A stretch of 64,000 nt of DNA from Poecilobothrus nobilitatus (GCA_947095535.1 OX352773.1:123676552-123740551); one strand, 5' to 3'; positions 1-9,366 are shown, counted from the stretch's first letter. Notes: generated by a model not told the origin, from the sequence alone. Numbers and translations are program-made.

Positions 1-560
1 TCAATAACATACCTGCATTTTACATTATACAAAGTAATTTGCTAGAACATAAAAAATATGTTGTTTTATATTATTTTGCAACACATGTAAAATTTGGTTG
101 TGCTGGGGCAACCGGTTCGGGTAGCTGCCATACAACTTCTCTTTTTAAATGTAAATAACTCAGTGCCTCTTCAAGCTAGGAACCTGGAATTTTGTGAAGA
201 GGTGTCGAGTTACATGCCAAAATTTTTGTAAATTTTGGTTGGTCTAGAGCAGCCGGTTCAAGCTTCTTGTACTTCCTGCAACTTAATGAAGCTAGGCGTC
301 TGAAATCTTGCAAATGATGATCAAGTTTTATGACAACAATTTCTGCAAAATTTGGTTGTGGTGGTGCGACTGGTTCGGGTAGTTGTCATAAAACTTCTCT
401 GTTTAAATGAAAATAACTCAGTGTCTATTGAAGCTAGGTATTTAAAATTTACATAAATATATCTCGGTAGTTATAACATCGGTACTAAAACAAGTGAAAT
501 TGTTTAAAAGATGATCAAGTTATATAGAAACAGGATATATTACGTGCATACGTGTATCCC
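1..560. repeat. Satellite-like repeat block, left edge
   Basis: Diverged copies of a repeat whose recognisable words are gtagctgccatacaacttct, aactcagtgtctattgaagc and atgatcaagttttatggcaa, spaced so that two related ~130-bp halves make a ~260-bp unit. The same words recur at 25440-26680 and 29157-30390. The block ends in the same sequence that closes those blocks (ggatatattacgtgcatacg, then the cactcttcctcgtttt segment to about 600). No coding potential is supported. Confidence 0.75.
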
Positions 561-1486
561 AGAGATGACATAGTCTACTCTACTGCACTCTTCCTCGTTT
601 TTATTTTATTTTTTTTTTGTATGTATTGTCAATCGATGTATGTCTATTTCTATTTATTGATAAACAATTTGGACGAGATAGTTTTTATTTAATATTTTTA
701 TTGTTCTTTTTCTTTTATTTGTATGTCAATCAATGCATGTACATTTGTATATCTATTTCTTCTTTTTGTTTTTTTTTTATGCACATCATATTAATCGCTG
801 TATCATCATGTATATATGCAAATTAAGTATATTTATTTTGAGTATAAAATAAAAAAATATTATTGATAGAAAAAGAAGAATGAAAATTCTTATTGCAAGT
901 TCAATGTTGCAAAATGCAAGATGCAAGTTCTTATTTCTGAATATTTTTTAAAACCACTAATTCTTTTAACAGATATGACATACATAAGTATACATACATA
1001 CATTAGAAATTTATTTACTTATTGCAAATCTTTCAAATCGTTAGAAAATAATTCTATATTCTTCAAATGTATCTTAAATTTTGGTTAGCTTAAAATATGT
1101 AAAATTTTATGAAATTTTTAGGTTTATTTTTTTAACTACTATAAAAATATAATAAAAAATTAAAAAAATTTTTTTTTTTATTTTATTGAAAATTTGTTTT
1201 TATTATTTAATTTAGAATTGTAAAAGGGAAAAAGCCGGGTGGAATATATTATATAAAGTATATTATATACCTAAATAAGCTTTCAAAATTCATATTCTAC
1301 TCGGCACCCTTTACGTACCACTTTTTTAAAATATAAAAATATTAAAATTAATAAAACATAAAAATTTTTTTATAACAAATAACAACAACTTCTTAAACAA
1401 AAACAATTCATTAACAAAATAAAATTTGAAATAAAATAAATTATTAATAAACAAAATAATACGTATAATAATGTACATTATTCATG
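561..1486. other. AT-rich stretch without genes
   Basis: Very AT-rich with T- and A-runs. The segment around 685-740 is shared with 21700-21745 and, inverted, with 22560-22620, so it is dispersed repeat DNA. An imperfect inverted repeat lies at 1220-1315 (arms of about 22 bp around aaagggaaaaagccgg and its complement). The short open frame at 617-826 is low-complexity Phe/Tyr/Ile and looks like chance. Confidence 0.6.
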
Positions 1487-1492
1487 CATGCA
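1487..1492. repeat. Target site duplication, left (catgca)
   Basis: The six bases immediately outside the left terminal inverted repeat are catgca, identical to the six bases immediately outside the right one at 19666-19671. Polintons make 6-bp duplications (established). The surrounding target is the palindromic word tgcatgca. Confidence 0.9.
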
Positions 1493-1790
1493 AGTAGTTA
1501 TACTATGAGAGTTCTGTGACACTTTTTCAATCCCGTCGGCAAAACATATTTTTATATGAATAAAAAAGAACAATAACAAAACAAAACAAAACAAAACAGA
1601 ACAAACAAAAACTTAAAATCTTTCAATTTCTAAGAAAAAAAATTAGTTGATAAGGAACTATAGTAATTAATATATTTTAAAAAAAACTTTTTTTTTCTGC
1701 AGGTTCTTGAACTTGTAATTATGATAAGGAAATAAGAATGACCTTGTGATATAATATGTAGAACAATTGTAGTCTTTTTCGATATCTATA
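1493..1790 (+). repeat. Polinton left terminal inverted repeat
   Basis: Begins AGTAGTTATACTATGAGAG and matches the reverse complement of 19368-19665 over 298 bp, with one difference seen by eye in the AACAAA/AAAAAA run near position 82 of the repeat. It contains a short CAAAA/ACAAA tandem tract. Homology stops after gatatctata at 1790. Confidence 0.95.
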
Positions 1791-1957
1791 ATTTTTTATC
1801 TTTAAATTTCTTTATAATTTTAGCTAATCGTATTAGACTCAGAATTCAATTGAATTCAGAGTGAATAAATTTCTCCATTTGTCATTTTGATTTTCTTCAA
1901 GTGAATTAAATTGAGTTAATTTTTAAAGTGTTCAGTAAGACGAAGAACAGCTTAGAA

Positions 1958-2224
1958 ATGAATAATCCAAAGTGTTTAGTTAAAAAAATAAAGTTATTAG
2001 TACCTAAAGCTAAAATATGTAAAAATAAAAGTAAAAAATACATAAGAAAATGTTCGAAACATATTAAGAAACTGTACAATTTGTTGGAAAGTGCTAATAC
2101 AATTAGTGAAAAATTTAAAATTAGCAATGCTATTGCTATTTCGAAAGGTTATAAAAGCCAAATTAAACAAATAACATTGAAAAAAAAAAAAAAATTTTTA
2201 AAAAAATCAAATGCAAAATTATAA
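1958..2224 (+). CDS. Lys-rich ORF, probable N-terminal part of the polymerase gene in another frame
   Basis: An ATG-started frame (88 aa) just inside the left TIR, extremely rich in Lys with a CSKHIKKLYNLLESA-type helical stretch and a poly-Lys tail encoded by a 14-A run at 2180-2193. The polymerase reading frame that follows has no ATG near its start but is open back to 2167, overlapping this ORF for ~58 bases across the A-run. The simplest reading is that this is the N-terminus of the polymerase protein, with a one-base length change in the homopolymer separating the frames. Alternatives are programmed slippage on the A-run, a sequencing error, or a separate small basic protein. Confidence 0.5.
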   Translation: MNNPKCLVKKIKLLVPKAKICKNKSKKYIRKCSKHIKKLYNLLESANTISEKFKISNAIAISKGYKSQIKQITLKKKKKFLKKSNAKL

Positions 2225-5200
2225 ATAGCATATTTAAAAATCGGGTACAGACTTTTGTTATAATTAATTTGTTAACAAAGGATCCATTAGACTTTTTAAC
2301 TTTATGTGGAAAAACTTTTAACCGTAAAATTAAAAAGATTTTAGAGAATGAACCTTTTCTTAAAGTTAATGCTATATTTTGTGGAAATTTTGTTAAAACT
2401 TCTAAAGATAGCATAATTGAAGATTATAAATATATGAATACAAAAAATAATGTAATATCAAGAGATACAAATTTAGAAGAATGGTATCAAAATAACATAA
2501 AAGAAATAATATTAAAAGATTTAGAAGAGTTCCAAGAAAAAGATTCAGGTTGGGCCTTGAAAGAAATCATCAATTTAGTGTTAAATGTGAATTTTTATAG
2601 ACCTCAATGTGGTTCAACATACATTAGTTTGCCAAAATTAATTCAAAATAAAAAGGCTTGCATAAATATCCAAAATAATGATAACTACTGTTTTGCTTGG
2701 GCTATAGTTTCAGCTATACATCCAGTTAAAAATCAATCTGCTTTAAATCCAACACGCACAAGTAGCTACCCTCATTATTCTTCCGTCTTAAAACTAGATG
2801 GGATTAAATTTCCAGTCAGCAGAATAGATATAACAAAATTCGAAAAAATTAATAAAATAAGTGTGAATTTATATGAGCTTATTAAAATAAAAAAGAAATT
2901 TAAAATTCTACCAACAAGATTGACTCAAAATAAAGAAGAACAACATGTAAACTTATTAGTTATTCAGAATCGATATGAAAATAATAAAATCAATGATGAT
3001 GATGATGATGATAATGATGATGATAATGATGCTGATGATGATGAACCAATTTTTTATCATTATGTTTGGATAAAAAATATTTCCAGACTTTTAGCTAAAC
3101 AAGGATCAAAACATAATGGAAAGAAATTTATTTGCGACCGATGTTTACATTTTTTCTACAATAATATTAGTTTACAAAAGCATTTTGAAAATTGTAAAAA
3201 TTTAAATGGATATAAAGTAAGCTTTCCAGAAAATAAAATAGTAAGATTTAAAAACTTTAGAAAAAAAGAACGGATCCCATTTATCATTTATGCAGATTTT
3301 GAATGTATACTGAAACCTATGTCCAAAATAGTTCGAAATACAAAGCAATATCAACAACATATAGCACATAGTGTAGGATATTATTTAAAAACTTCATATA
3401 ATTATTCATTATCATGTTATAAAGCTTATCGTGGCATGGATTGTGCAAAGTGGTTCGCACATGAATTAGAACAAATTTCCCATGAAATTGAAAGTATTTT
3501 CCTTAATTCGAAGCCTATTGACAAACTAACACAAACACAAATTGAAGAATTCTTTTCCTCCAATACTTGTCATATATGTGAAGAAATATTCAATGAAGGA
3601 GACATTAAACTAAAAGATCACTGTCATTTGACTGGTAATTATAGAGGAGCTGCACATCAAGCATGCAACTTAAATTATAAAAATTCACATACAATTCCAA
3701 TTGTGTTTCATAATTTAACAAAATATGATGCACACTTACTTATAACAGATATATGTAATAGTATTGATGGAAAAATTAAAATAATACCAAACAACACCGA
3801 AAATTATATTTCCATTATTAAATATATTAAAAACAGTAAAATTATATTAAAATTTATTGATTCATTCCGTTTTATGGCATCATCGTTAGATAAATTATCT
3901 TCTTATTTAAAAGAAAAAAACATTCTTCATTCACAATTTTCATATTTATGTGATGATAAATTACAGTTGTTGGAGAGGAAAGGTGTATTTCCATATGAAT
4001 ACATAAAAGATTGGTCAAGTTTTGATGAAACTGAGCTACCTTCAAAAGATCAATTTTACAGTTCTTTAAATAAAAGTCATATAAGTTGTGAAGACTATGA
4101 ACATGCTAAAAATGTTTGGGAAAAATTTAAAATAAAAAATCTGGGTGAATATAGCGATATTTATATGAAAGTTGATATACTTCTACTTGCCGATGTATTC
4201 GAAAATTTTAGAGAAGGTTGCATAAAGAATTATGGATTAGATGCAGCCCATTATTTCACTGTGCCAGGTTTAGCATGGGATGCTATGTTAAAATATACTA
4301 AAATAGAAATCGATTTAATTGATGATGTTGATATATTACTATTTATTGAAAAAGGTATTAGAGGTGGACTTACTCAATGTTCTAAAAGATATGCTAAAGC
4401 TAACAATAAATATCTTCCTGATTATGATGAAAAACAAGATTCAACATATCTGATGTACTATGACATTAATGCAATGTACTCGTGGGCTATGACTCAATAT
4501 TTACCATACGCAAATCTTCAATGGGTTGAAAACGTTGAGAATTTAGATTTTAATATTCCGGATGACTCGGAATTTGGTTATATTCTGGAAGTAGATTTAG
4601 AATATCCAATAAACATTCATGATGAACAAAAAGATTTACCAGTGGCACCAGAGAAATCTGCTCCACCAGGAACAAGAGAAACAAAAATGTTAGCAACATT
4701 ATTTGATAAAAAGAATTATGTTATTCACTATAAAAATTTAAAACAATATTTAAATAAAGGTTTAAAATTAACAAAAATTCATCGTGCTATAATATTTCTA
4801 CAGAGTGATTGGATGAAATCATTTATTGAATTAAATGCTACTCTAAGAAAAAATGCAAATAATGAGTTTTTGAAAAATTTATTCAAATTAGTTTGTAATG
4901 CAGTGTTTGGAAAGACGATGGAGAATGTTCGTCTCCGGAGAGATATAAAACTTATTACATCTTGGCATGGGCGTTATGGAGCTGAATCTTTGATTGCTAA
5001 ACCAAATTTTCATTCACGCAAAATTTTTAATGAAAATTTATTATCAATTGAATTATTGAAAACGGAAGTAATCTTTGATAAACCAATTTATATCGGAATG
5101 GCAATACTTGATATTTCTAAAACAAAATTATATGATTTTCATTATAATTTTATGCAAAAAAAATATAACGATAATTTTCAGTTATGCTATACTGATACAG

Positions 5201-5679
5201 ATTCTCTGATATATGAAATAAAAACAGCTGATGTTTACAAAGATATTATACAAGATATTGATCGCTTTGATACATCTGAATATCCTAAAAATAATTTATA
5301 CGGTATACTTCAAGTAAATAAAAAAATTCCAGGGTTGATGAAGGATGAAAATAATGGTAAACTAATGGAAAAATTTGTTGGACTTCGTGCTAAAATGTAT
5401 GCTGTTCAAATTTTAAGAGAAGACTTTACATCTGAAATAACTAAAAAAGCGAAGGGCATTAAAAATTGTGTGTTGAAAAATGAAATCACATTTGATGACT
5501 ATAAAACTTGTTTAGATAAAAATATTGAGTATGTGCATGAACAGAACACTATTAGATCTGAAAAACATAAGCTTTTTACTTTTTCACAGAAAAAAATATC
5601 TTTAAGTCCATTTGATAACAAAAGATATTTAGTACCAGACAGCTATAACACACTACCTTGGGGTCATTTTAAAATCTAA
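2167..5679 (+). CDS. POLB: Protein-primed family B DNA polymerase (Polinton pPolB)
   Basis: Replicates the element by protein-primed synthesis (family knowledge). Counting residues from a TTG at 2269: a C2H2-like finger near 286-305 (CDRC...H...C); exonuclease motif I YADFE with D343 and E345; an inserted zinc/HNH-like module near 433-466 (CHIC, DHCHLTG, RGAAHQACN); exonuclease-II-like HNLTKYDAH; polymerase motif A YYDINAMYSW (D732); motif B KLVCNAVFG (K873); motif C YTDTDS (D976, D978). All catalytic motifs look intact. An Asp-rich tract (about 242-261) is encoded by a gat microsatellite at 2995-3045. The frame is open from 2167 and the first in-frame ATG is at residue 56, so the true N-terminus probably lies in the ORF at 1958-2224 across a homopolymer shift. 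Length (~1136 aa plus N-terminus) is normal for the family. Confidence 0.95.
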   Translation, partial: TNNIEKKKKIFKKIKCKIINSIFKNRVQTFVIINLLTKDPLDFLTLCGKTFNRKIKKILENEPFLKVNAIFCGNFVKTSKDSIIEDYKYMNTKNNVISRDTNLEEWYQNNIKEIILKDLEEFQEKDSGWALKEIINLVLNVNFYRPQCGSTYISLPKLIQNKKACINIQNNDNYCFAWAIVSAIHPVKNQSALNPTRTSSYPHYSSVLKLDGIKFPVSRIDITKFEKINKISVNLYELIKIKKKFKILPTRLTQNKEEQHVNLLVIQNRYENNKINDDDDDDNDDDNDADDDEPIFYHYVWIKNISRLLAKQGSKHNGKKFICDRCLHFFYNNISLQKHFENCKNLNGYKVSFPENKIVRFKNFRKKERIPFIIYADFECILKPMSKIVRNTKQYQQHIAHSVGYYLKTSYNYSLSCYKAYRGMDCAKWFAHELEQISHEIESIFLNSKPIDKLTQTQIEEFFSSNTCHICEEIFNEGDIKLKDHCHLTGNYRGAAHQACNLNYKNSHTIPIVFHNLTKYDAHLLITDICNSIDGKIKIIPNNTENYISIIKYIKNSKIILKFIDSFRFMASSLDKLSSYLKEKNILHSQFSYLCDDKLQLLERKGVFPYEYIKDWSSFDETELPSKDQFYSSLNKSHISCEDYEHAKNVWEKFKIKNLGEYSDIYMKVDILLLADVFENFREGCIKNYGLDAAHYFTVPGLAWDAMLKYTKIEIDLIDDVDILLFIEKGIRGGLTQCSKRYAKANNKYLPDYDEKQDSTYLMYYDINAMYSWAMTQYLPYANLQWVENVENLDFNIPDDSEFGYILEVDLEYPINIHDEQKDLPVAPEKSAPPGTRETKMLATLFDKKNYVIHYKNLKQYLNKGLKLTKIHRAIIFLQSDWMKSFIELNATLRKNANNEFLKNLFKLVCNAVFGKTMENVRLRRDIKLITSWHGRYGAESLIAKPNFHSRKIFNENLLSIELLKTEVIFDKPIYIGMAILDISKTKLYDFHYNFMQKKYNDNFQLCYTDTDSLIYEIKTADVYKDIIQDIDRFDTSEYPKNNLYGILQVNKKIPGLMKDENNGKLMEKFVGLRAKMYAVQILREDFTSEITKKAKGIKNCVLKNEITFDDYKTCLDKNIEYVHEQNTIRSEKHKLFTFSQKKISLSPFDNKRYLVPDSYNTLPWGHFKI

Positions 5680-5800
5680 AATCTAAAAAAAAAAAAAAAA
5701 AAAAAACAAAAATTGATATAATAATAAAAAATTGAATTTTGTATTTAGTTTTTATTTTTTTTCGAAATATGTAGTCAAAATAATACAAATAAATATTTAA

Positions 5801-6220
5801 TTATGTTTTATTCATATCAAAAAGCTCTTTTTCTGAAATTATTTTACAAATTTTATTTACACCACACCTCATACAGTATGGACCATAATTTTCTATAAAA
5901 TCAATTGCATCGTCTCTGCAATCAAATGGTATTAGACAGTTGAAAGCAATGAATAGAGATTTTACATCCTTAACATTTCTTTCGTTTGATTCGTCAAGGC
6001 ATCCGGAGCAGTATACCATCTCTTTTCTGTTCTTAAAACATGCCACATCGAATTCTTCATCATTATTATACAGAATGTTTTCAGCCAAATCGAAGTACTT
6101 ATATATTAGGTAATAACAGCTCCCCATCCAACAAGCTTCTTTTATTATAAATCTGTTGGGGAATCCGTCAACCTGATATCCCATTCGTTGAATTGCACTT
6201 TCCGGGTAAATAAACGCCAT
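5801..6220 (-). CDS. CxxC/CxxC small protein, paralogue A
   Basis: 139 aa, ATG at 6220. Not a family I can name. It shares a clear pattern with the plus-strand protein at 7145-7591: GY-x3-GFPN near residues 14-22, a YKY-F/Y-D word near 40-44, VYCxxC (C71, C74), then IDFIE-x-YGP-x-CMxC (C116, C119). Four spaced cysteines suggest one zinc-binding site. No signal peptide or membrane segment. It is transcribed toward the polymerase gene and diverges from paralogue B across a repeat-rich 0.9-kb spacer. The start is chosen because the paralogue has the same number of residues before GFPN within a few positions. Function unknown; accessory Polinton gene. Confidence 0.75.
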   Translation of the reverse strand: MAFIYPESAIQRMGYQVDGFPNRFIIKEACWMGSCYYLIYKYFDLAENILYNNDEEFDVACFKNRKEMVYCSGCLDESNERNVKDVKSLFIAFNCLIPFDCRDDAIDFIENYGPYCMRCGVNKICKIISEKELFDMNKT

Positions 6221-7097
6221 ATTATGTTTTTTGAATTTTCAGTACTTAATTAATATATTTTTGTTAAAAACTCACTATTTATACCGTTAAATTTATCTAA
6301 AAAAAAAAAAAAATAGAAAAAGGTATGTTTGCCCGTTTGTCATCCTACTTAAATTTTTTTTTTGAAAATATGTTTTATCTAGATTTAAATTTATTTTGCG
6401 TAAATAGTAACTCAGGAAATTTACGCTTCCTTGATAAAACAAAATTATTGATAAATATTTCTTTGTTATAAGGATTCAAGGTCATATAGAAAAAATTTCT
6501 GCGGTAAGTAGATAAATATTTCTTTGTTATAAGGATTCAAGGTCATACTAATTATTAGTTTTAAAAAATGACCAAAATAATTTATAATAACAAAATTATA
6601 TAAATAAACAATATCAAATTTTTGGTGAAATCAAATATATATATATATCTTTTCAATTTTTTTTTGGGGAAGTAGATAAACTGATAATGTAAAATAAAAA
6701 TTTAAAAATTTTTTTTTTTTTGAGTGTTTTATAGTGATTAGAAAAATTTCCTTAAGTATTTCCTTAAGTAATTTCCTATTTGTTTGTTACAAGATCTTAA
6801 TATTTTTTTTTTTGAATGTTTTATAGTGATTAGAAAAATTTCTGGGGTAAGTAGATAAATATTTCTTTGTTATAAGGATTCAAGATTATATAGAGAAAAT
6901 TTCTGGCGTAAGTAGATAAATATTTCTTTGTTATAAGCATTCAAGGTCATACTAATTATTAGTTTTAAAAAATGACTAGAATAATTTACGATAACAAAAT
7001 TATATAAATAAACAAATTCATGGAATTTCATTTCATTGTAAGTAAATTCATGTAAGTAATTTCATTTCATGTAAGTAAAAAATTAAAAAATAACTTT

Positions 7098-7131
<34 letters not shown>

Positions 7132-7144
7132 TATTGATTACAGA
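6221..7144. repeat. Divergent intergenic spacer with repeated 31-46-bp words
   Basis: Spacer between the two paralogous CxxC genes. The word gataaatatttctttgttat followed by aaggattcaag occurs four times (about 6450-6480, 6511-6540, 6853-6884, 6915-6945), usually preceded by ggtaagta. A second word, gttttatagtgattagaaaa, occurs at about 6727 and 6818. Both genes must start from this spacer, so it probably holds two promoters; the repeats may be regulatory or simply duplications. Long T-runs lie at 6708-6720 and 7101-7129. No ORF is supported. Confidence 0.65.
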
Positions 7145-7591
7145 ATGCCAACCAATACGGAGTTGCTAAGAATAGGGTATAACCCAATTGGATTCCCCAA
7201 CTACTATCACATTACTAAATATCTTGACTCAACAAAAGCTTACGGATTAGCTTATAAATACTATGATATGCCATCATTGGTGGAACCAACAACTTTAACT
7301 TTCCAAAGTTATTGCTACGAAATACTTCCTCATAATGATGTTTATTGCACATCTTGCATAAGAAATGTAGCAGAGACATCCAGGATTCGCGGTGATAATA
7401 ATATAGCTGATTTCTTATGCTATTCAGAATATGCAGTATTTGATACTGTAGAGGAGGTCATCGATTTTATCGAATTATATGGACCGTGGTGCATGGGGTG
7501 CAACACCACAAACTCAGATATGTGCATTGTCATTGATCAAGAATGGATCGCAAGTTTATTTTGCGATAACTTTACTGAAAGCTATCATTAA
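7145..7591 (+). CDS. CxxC/CxxC small protein, paralogue B
   Basis: 148 aa, ATG at 7145 right after a 29-T tract and cag. Pattern as in the minus-strand paralogue: GYNPIGFPN (11-19), YKYYD (37-41), VYCTSC (C68, C71) and VIDFIE-x-YGPWCMGC (C116, C119). The last cysteine pair falls at exactly the same residue numbers as in paralogue A. Overall identity is low outside these words, so the duplication is old. Probably a soluble zinc-binding protein. I do not recognise it as one of the known Polinton core genes. Followed by a short AT-rich region with hairpin repeats and then the acidic protein gene. Confidence 0.75.
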   Translation: MPTNTELLRIGYNPIGFPNYYHITKYLDSTKAYGLAYKYYDMPSLVEPTTLTFQSYCYEILPHNDVYCTSCIRNVAETSRIRGDNNIADFLCYSEYAVFDTVEEVIDFIELYGPWCMGCNTTNSDMCIVIDQEWIASLFCDNFTESYH

Positions 7592-7713
7592 AATTTTATT
7601 AATGTATGTTCATATCTAAAAATAATAAAAAGATAAAAAAAATATATATAAATTTTGTTTTTTGTTTTGTTTTTTTGCGTAGATTCCTATCTTATTGTTT
7701 GATACAAAAAAAA

Positions 7714-7897
7714 GAAAAAATTATTAGGAAATTTTACCCTATCTAGAAATAAAATTTCCGGTAAATATGATAAAGGAAAAAATTATTAGGAAATTTTACC
7801 CTATCTAGAAATAAAATTTCCGGTAAATATGATAAAGGAAAAAATTATTAGGAAATTTTCATCTAGAAAATAAATTTCCGGTAAATATGATAAAAGA
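7714..7897. repeat. Three tandem 62-bp repeats with internal hairpins
   Basis: Units at 7714-7775, 7776-7837 and 7838-7897 (third slightly diverged). In the first two, ggaaatttta pairs perfectly with taaaatttcc 13 bases downstream, so each forms a 10-bp stem. The array ends about 90 bases before the ATG of the acidic protein, placing it where a promoter or operator would be. Function not shown by sequence. Confidence 0.8.
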
Positions 7898-7985
7898 AAA
7901 AAAATGTAAGAAAAAAAGGAAATTATCTGATAAAATAGGGTATAAATTCATTGAGCGCTAAGAATATAATATCATAACTATAATA

Positions 7986-8549
7986 ATGTCTCAAAAGAAA
8001 TTAAAACTAGGAGCAGCAAAAAGATTTTTAAATATGGAGAATGATGAAGATATTGAAGTAGAATCAACTTCTACAAGAAAACCAACAACTAGAAAAAGGA
8101 AACCGGAGCTTTCTGATGATGAAGATCTTAAAATGATAGAAGCATCAACAAAAACAAAACCGGTAGAAGAAGAAGAAACTGATGAAGACAGCGAGAGCGA
8201 GGTCGATCTTTTGGATTTTGTTGGAGGTCTAAACGAAATAAACCAGAAGAGTCTCAAATATTTTTCAATCGCCAACTTAACTGTTAACAAGGAGTATACA
8301 GTTGAGAAAATTGAAAGAAGAGATTCCAAATTTAAGGACCCAGATGGACAAATTATCAGTTCTATTTATTTAGAATTGAATAACTTTTACACTTACTTGC
8401 CCTCGCAATACAGTGTAATGTATACATCAAAAGTTATTAAAACTCTAAATAAAAAAATTGAAAAGAAAGATATTGTATACAATTTTATAATTCGATCCAA
8501 AGAACAAAATAAGTTGAATATAAAATTTAAAATTGTTAAATTAAAATAA
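7986..8549 (+). CDS. Acidic two-part protein, possible nucleic-acid-binding factor
   Basis: 187 aa, ATG at 7986. The N-terminal half (1-75) is charged and disordered: KKLKLGAAKRF, then Lys/Arg clusters alternating with Glu/Asp runs (EEEETDEDSESEVD). The C-terminal ~100 residues look folded, with alternating beta-strand-like segments (YFSIANLTVNKEYTVEKIE, YLELNNFYTYLPS, IVYNFIIRS, LNIKFKIVKL). That all-beta composition after an acidic tail could fit a small OB-fold single-stranded-DNA-binding protein, which a protein-primed replicator would need; this is inference only, with no diagnostic motif. Codon use matches its neighbours. Confidence 0.7.
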   Translation: MSQKKLKLGAAKRFLNMENDEDIEVESTSTRKPTTRKRKPELSDDEDLKMIEASTKTKPVEEEETDEDSESEVDLLDFVGGLNEINQKSLKYFSIANLTVNKEYTVEKIERRDSKFKDPDGQIISSIYLELNNFYTYLPSQYSVMYTSKVIKTLNKKIEKKDIVYNFIIRSKEQNKLNIKFKIVKLK

Positions 8550-8682
8550 TGTGTACAAAAAAAAATAAAATAAAAATGAAATAAAAAACATTTTTTAAAT
8601 TTGAAAATATATCTTTTTATTCCTTTTAATTTATTACATAAACTTTTTTTTATTCAGGAAAAACAAAAAACATTGATTGCTT

Positions 8683-8832
8683 TTAATTACATTTTTTTAT
8701 TTCTGTCTCTGATGCTGATTTAGTTGATGTTGATGAACTTGGGACTCTCATTTTAAAAATGGTATAATTTATCTCCCTTTTTATTTGACCTATAATTCCT
8801 GGTTTCTTATTATTATCCTTATTTTGATTCAT
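8683..8832 (-). CDS. Small minus-strand ORF (49 aa), hypothetical
   Basis: ATG at 8832, stop at 8683. The predicted peptide begins with Asn/Lys-rich residues, has a KREINYTIFKMRVP core and a Ser/Thr-rich tail. It is not low-complexity like random AT-rich frames and lies in the minus-strand transcription direction of the capsid module. No family recognised; it may be chance. Confidence 0.3.
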   Translation of the reverse strand: MNQNKDNNKKPGIIGQIKREINYTIFKMRVPSSSTSTKSASETEIKKCN

Positions 8833-9131
8833 ATTTAAAAAAAATATAAAAAGAGCTTAAAGAAACTTGTTTACTCTTTAATTTTAGAAATTAAAATGAT
8901 TCAAAGGTTCTATTCCTTTAAATATTGTTAACAAAAATTGTTTTTTAATTTTTATTTTTATTTTTTTATTAAATAAACATTTTTTCAAAGTATAGAAAAT
9001 TTATAGGGTTAAAACGAACAATGATTTTGTTGAATCTTCATTTTTTTAAACATAAATGTGTTTTACCGTCTGACCATTTTAAGCCCATGATGATTTTTAG
9101 TGAGTCAGTAATTTGTGTGTTTTGCTTTTGT

Positions 9132-9272
9132 TTATAAATAATGATAAGGATAAGGTTGCTTTATTATGAAATGTTGAATTTCGTCATTAGATGTTAGAAT
9201 AGCTATTTCTTTTAAAATAAATTTATTATTATTGTCGCGAAACCCTTGTATATCAATTATTATATATTCCAT
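9132..9272 (-). pseudogene. N-terminal fragment of a DIQGFR protein (exonuclease-like, inferred)
   Basis: 46-codon frame starting at ATG 9272 and ending in taa. It begins MEYIIIDIQGFRDNNNKF and continues FILKEIAIL, a strand-turn-strand pattern resembling the start of an RNase-H-fold/DEDD-type nuclease (first Asp in IDIQGF, then EIAIL). I associate such openings with genes seen near insect Polintons, but that is recollection rather than a match I can run. The frame stops soon after HFIIKQPYPYHYL, so only an N-terminal piece survives. A second, older copy follows at 9253-9366. Confidence 0.45.
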
Positions 9273-9366
9273 TTTTATGTTTTGATGAAAGAATAGCAAT
9301 TTCTTTCAAGATAAATTTATTGCTATTATCTCGAAAACCTTGTATATCAATGATTACATATTCCTT
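9253..9366 (-). pseudogene. Second, startless copy of the DIQGFR fragment
   Basis: Tandem partial duplicate, 94 bp from the first copy. It keeps EYVIIDIQGFRDNSNKF and LKEIAIL but has AAG where the other copy has ATG, and a stop just upstream. The frame runs into the first copy out of register. Clearly a broken remnant; it shows a local tandem duplication. Confidence 0.5.

Noticed and set aside
1220..1315. MITE or miRNA hairpin
   Set aside because: Arms of ~22 bp have several mismatches, the loop is long and AT-rich, and no target duplication is visible.
1906..2414. Minus-strand hydrophobic frames opposite the polymerase start
   Set aside because: Antisense shadows of the Lys-rich coding strand (poly-Lys gives poly-Phe).
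3000..3045. Polymerase Asp-rich tract as a functional domain
   Set aside because: Encoded by a simple gat microsatellite, so slippage expansion is the simpler explanation.
6450..7897. CRISPR-like array
   Set aside because: Repeats are few, unevenly spaced or strictly tandem without unique spacers, and the DNA is eukaryotic.
7991..8329. 112-aa minus-strand Ser-rich frame
   Set aside because: Antisense to the acidic protein; the Ser runs mirror its Glu/Asp/Arg codons.
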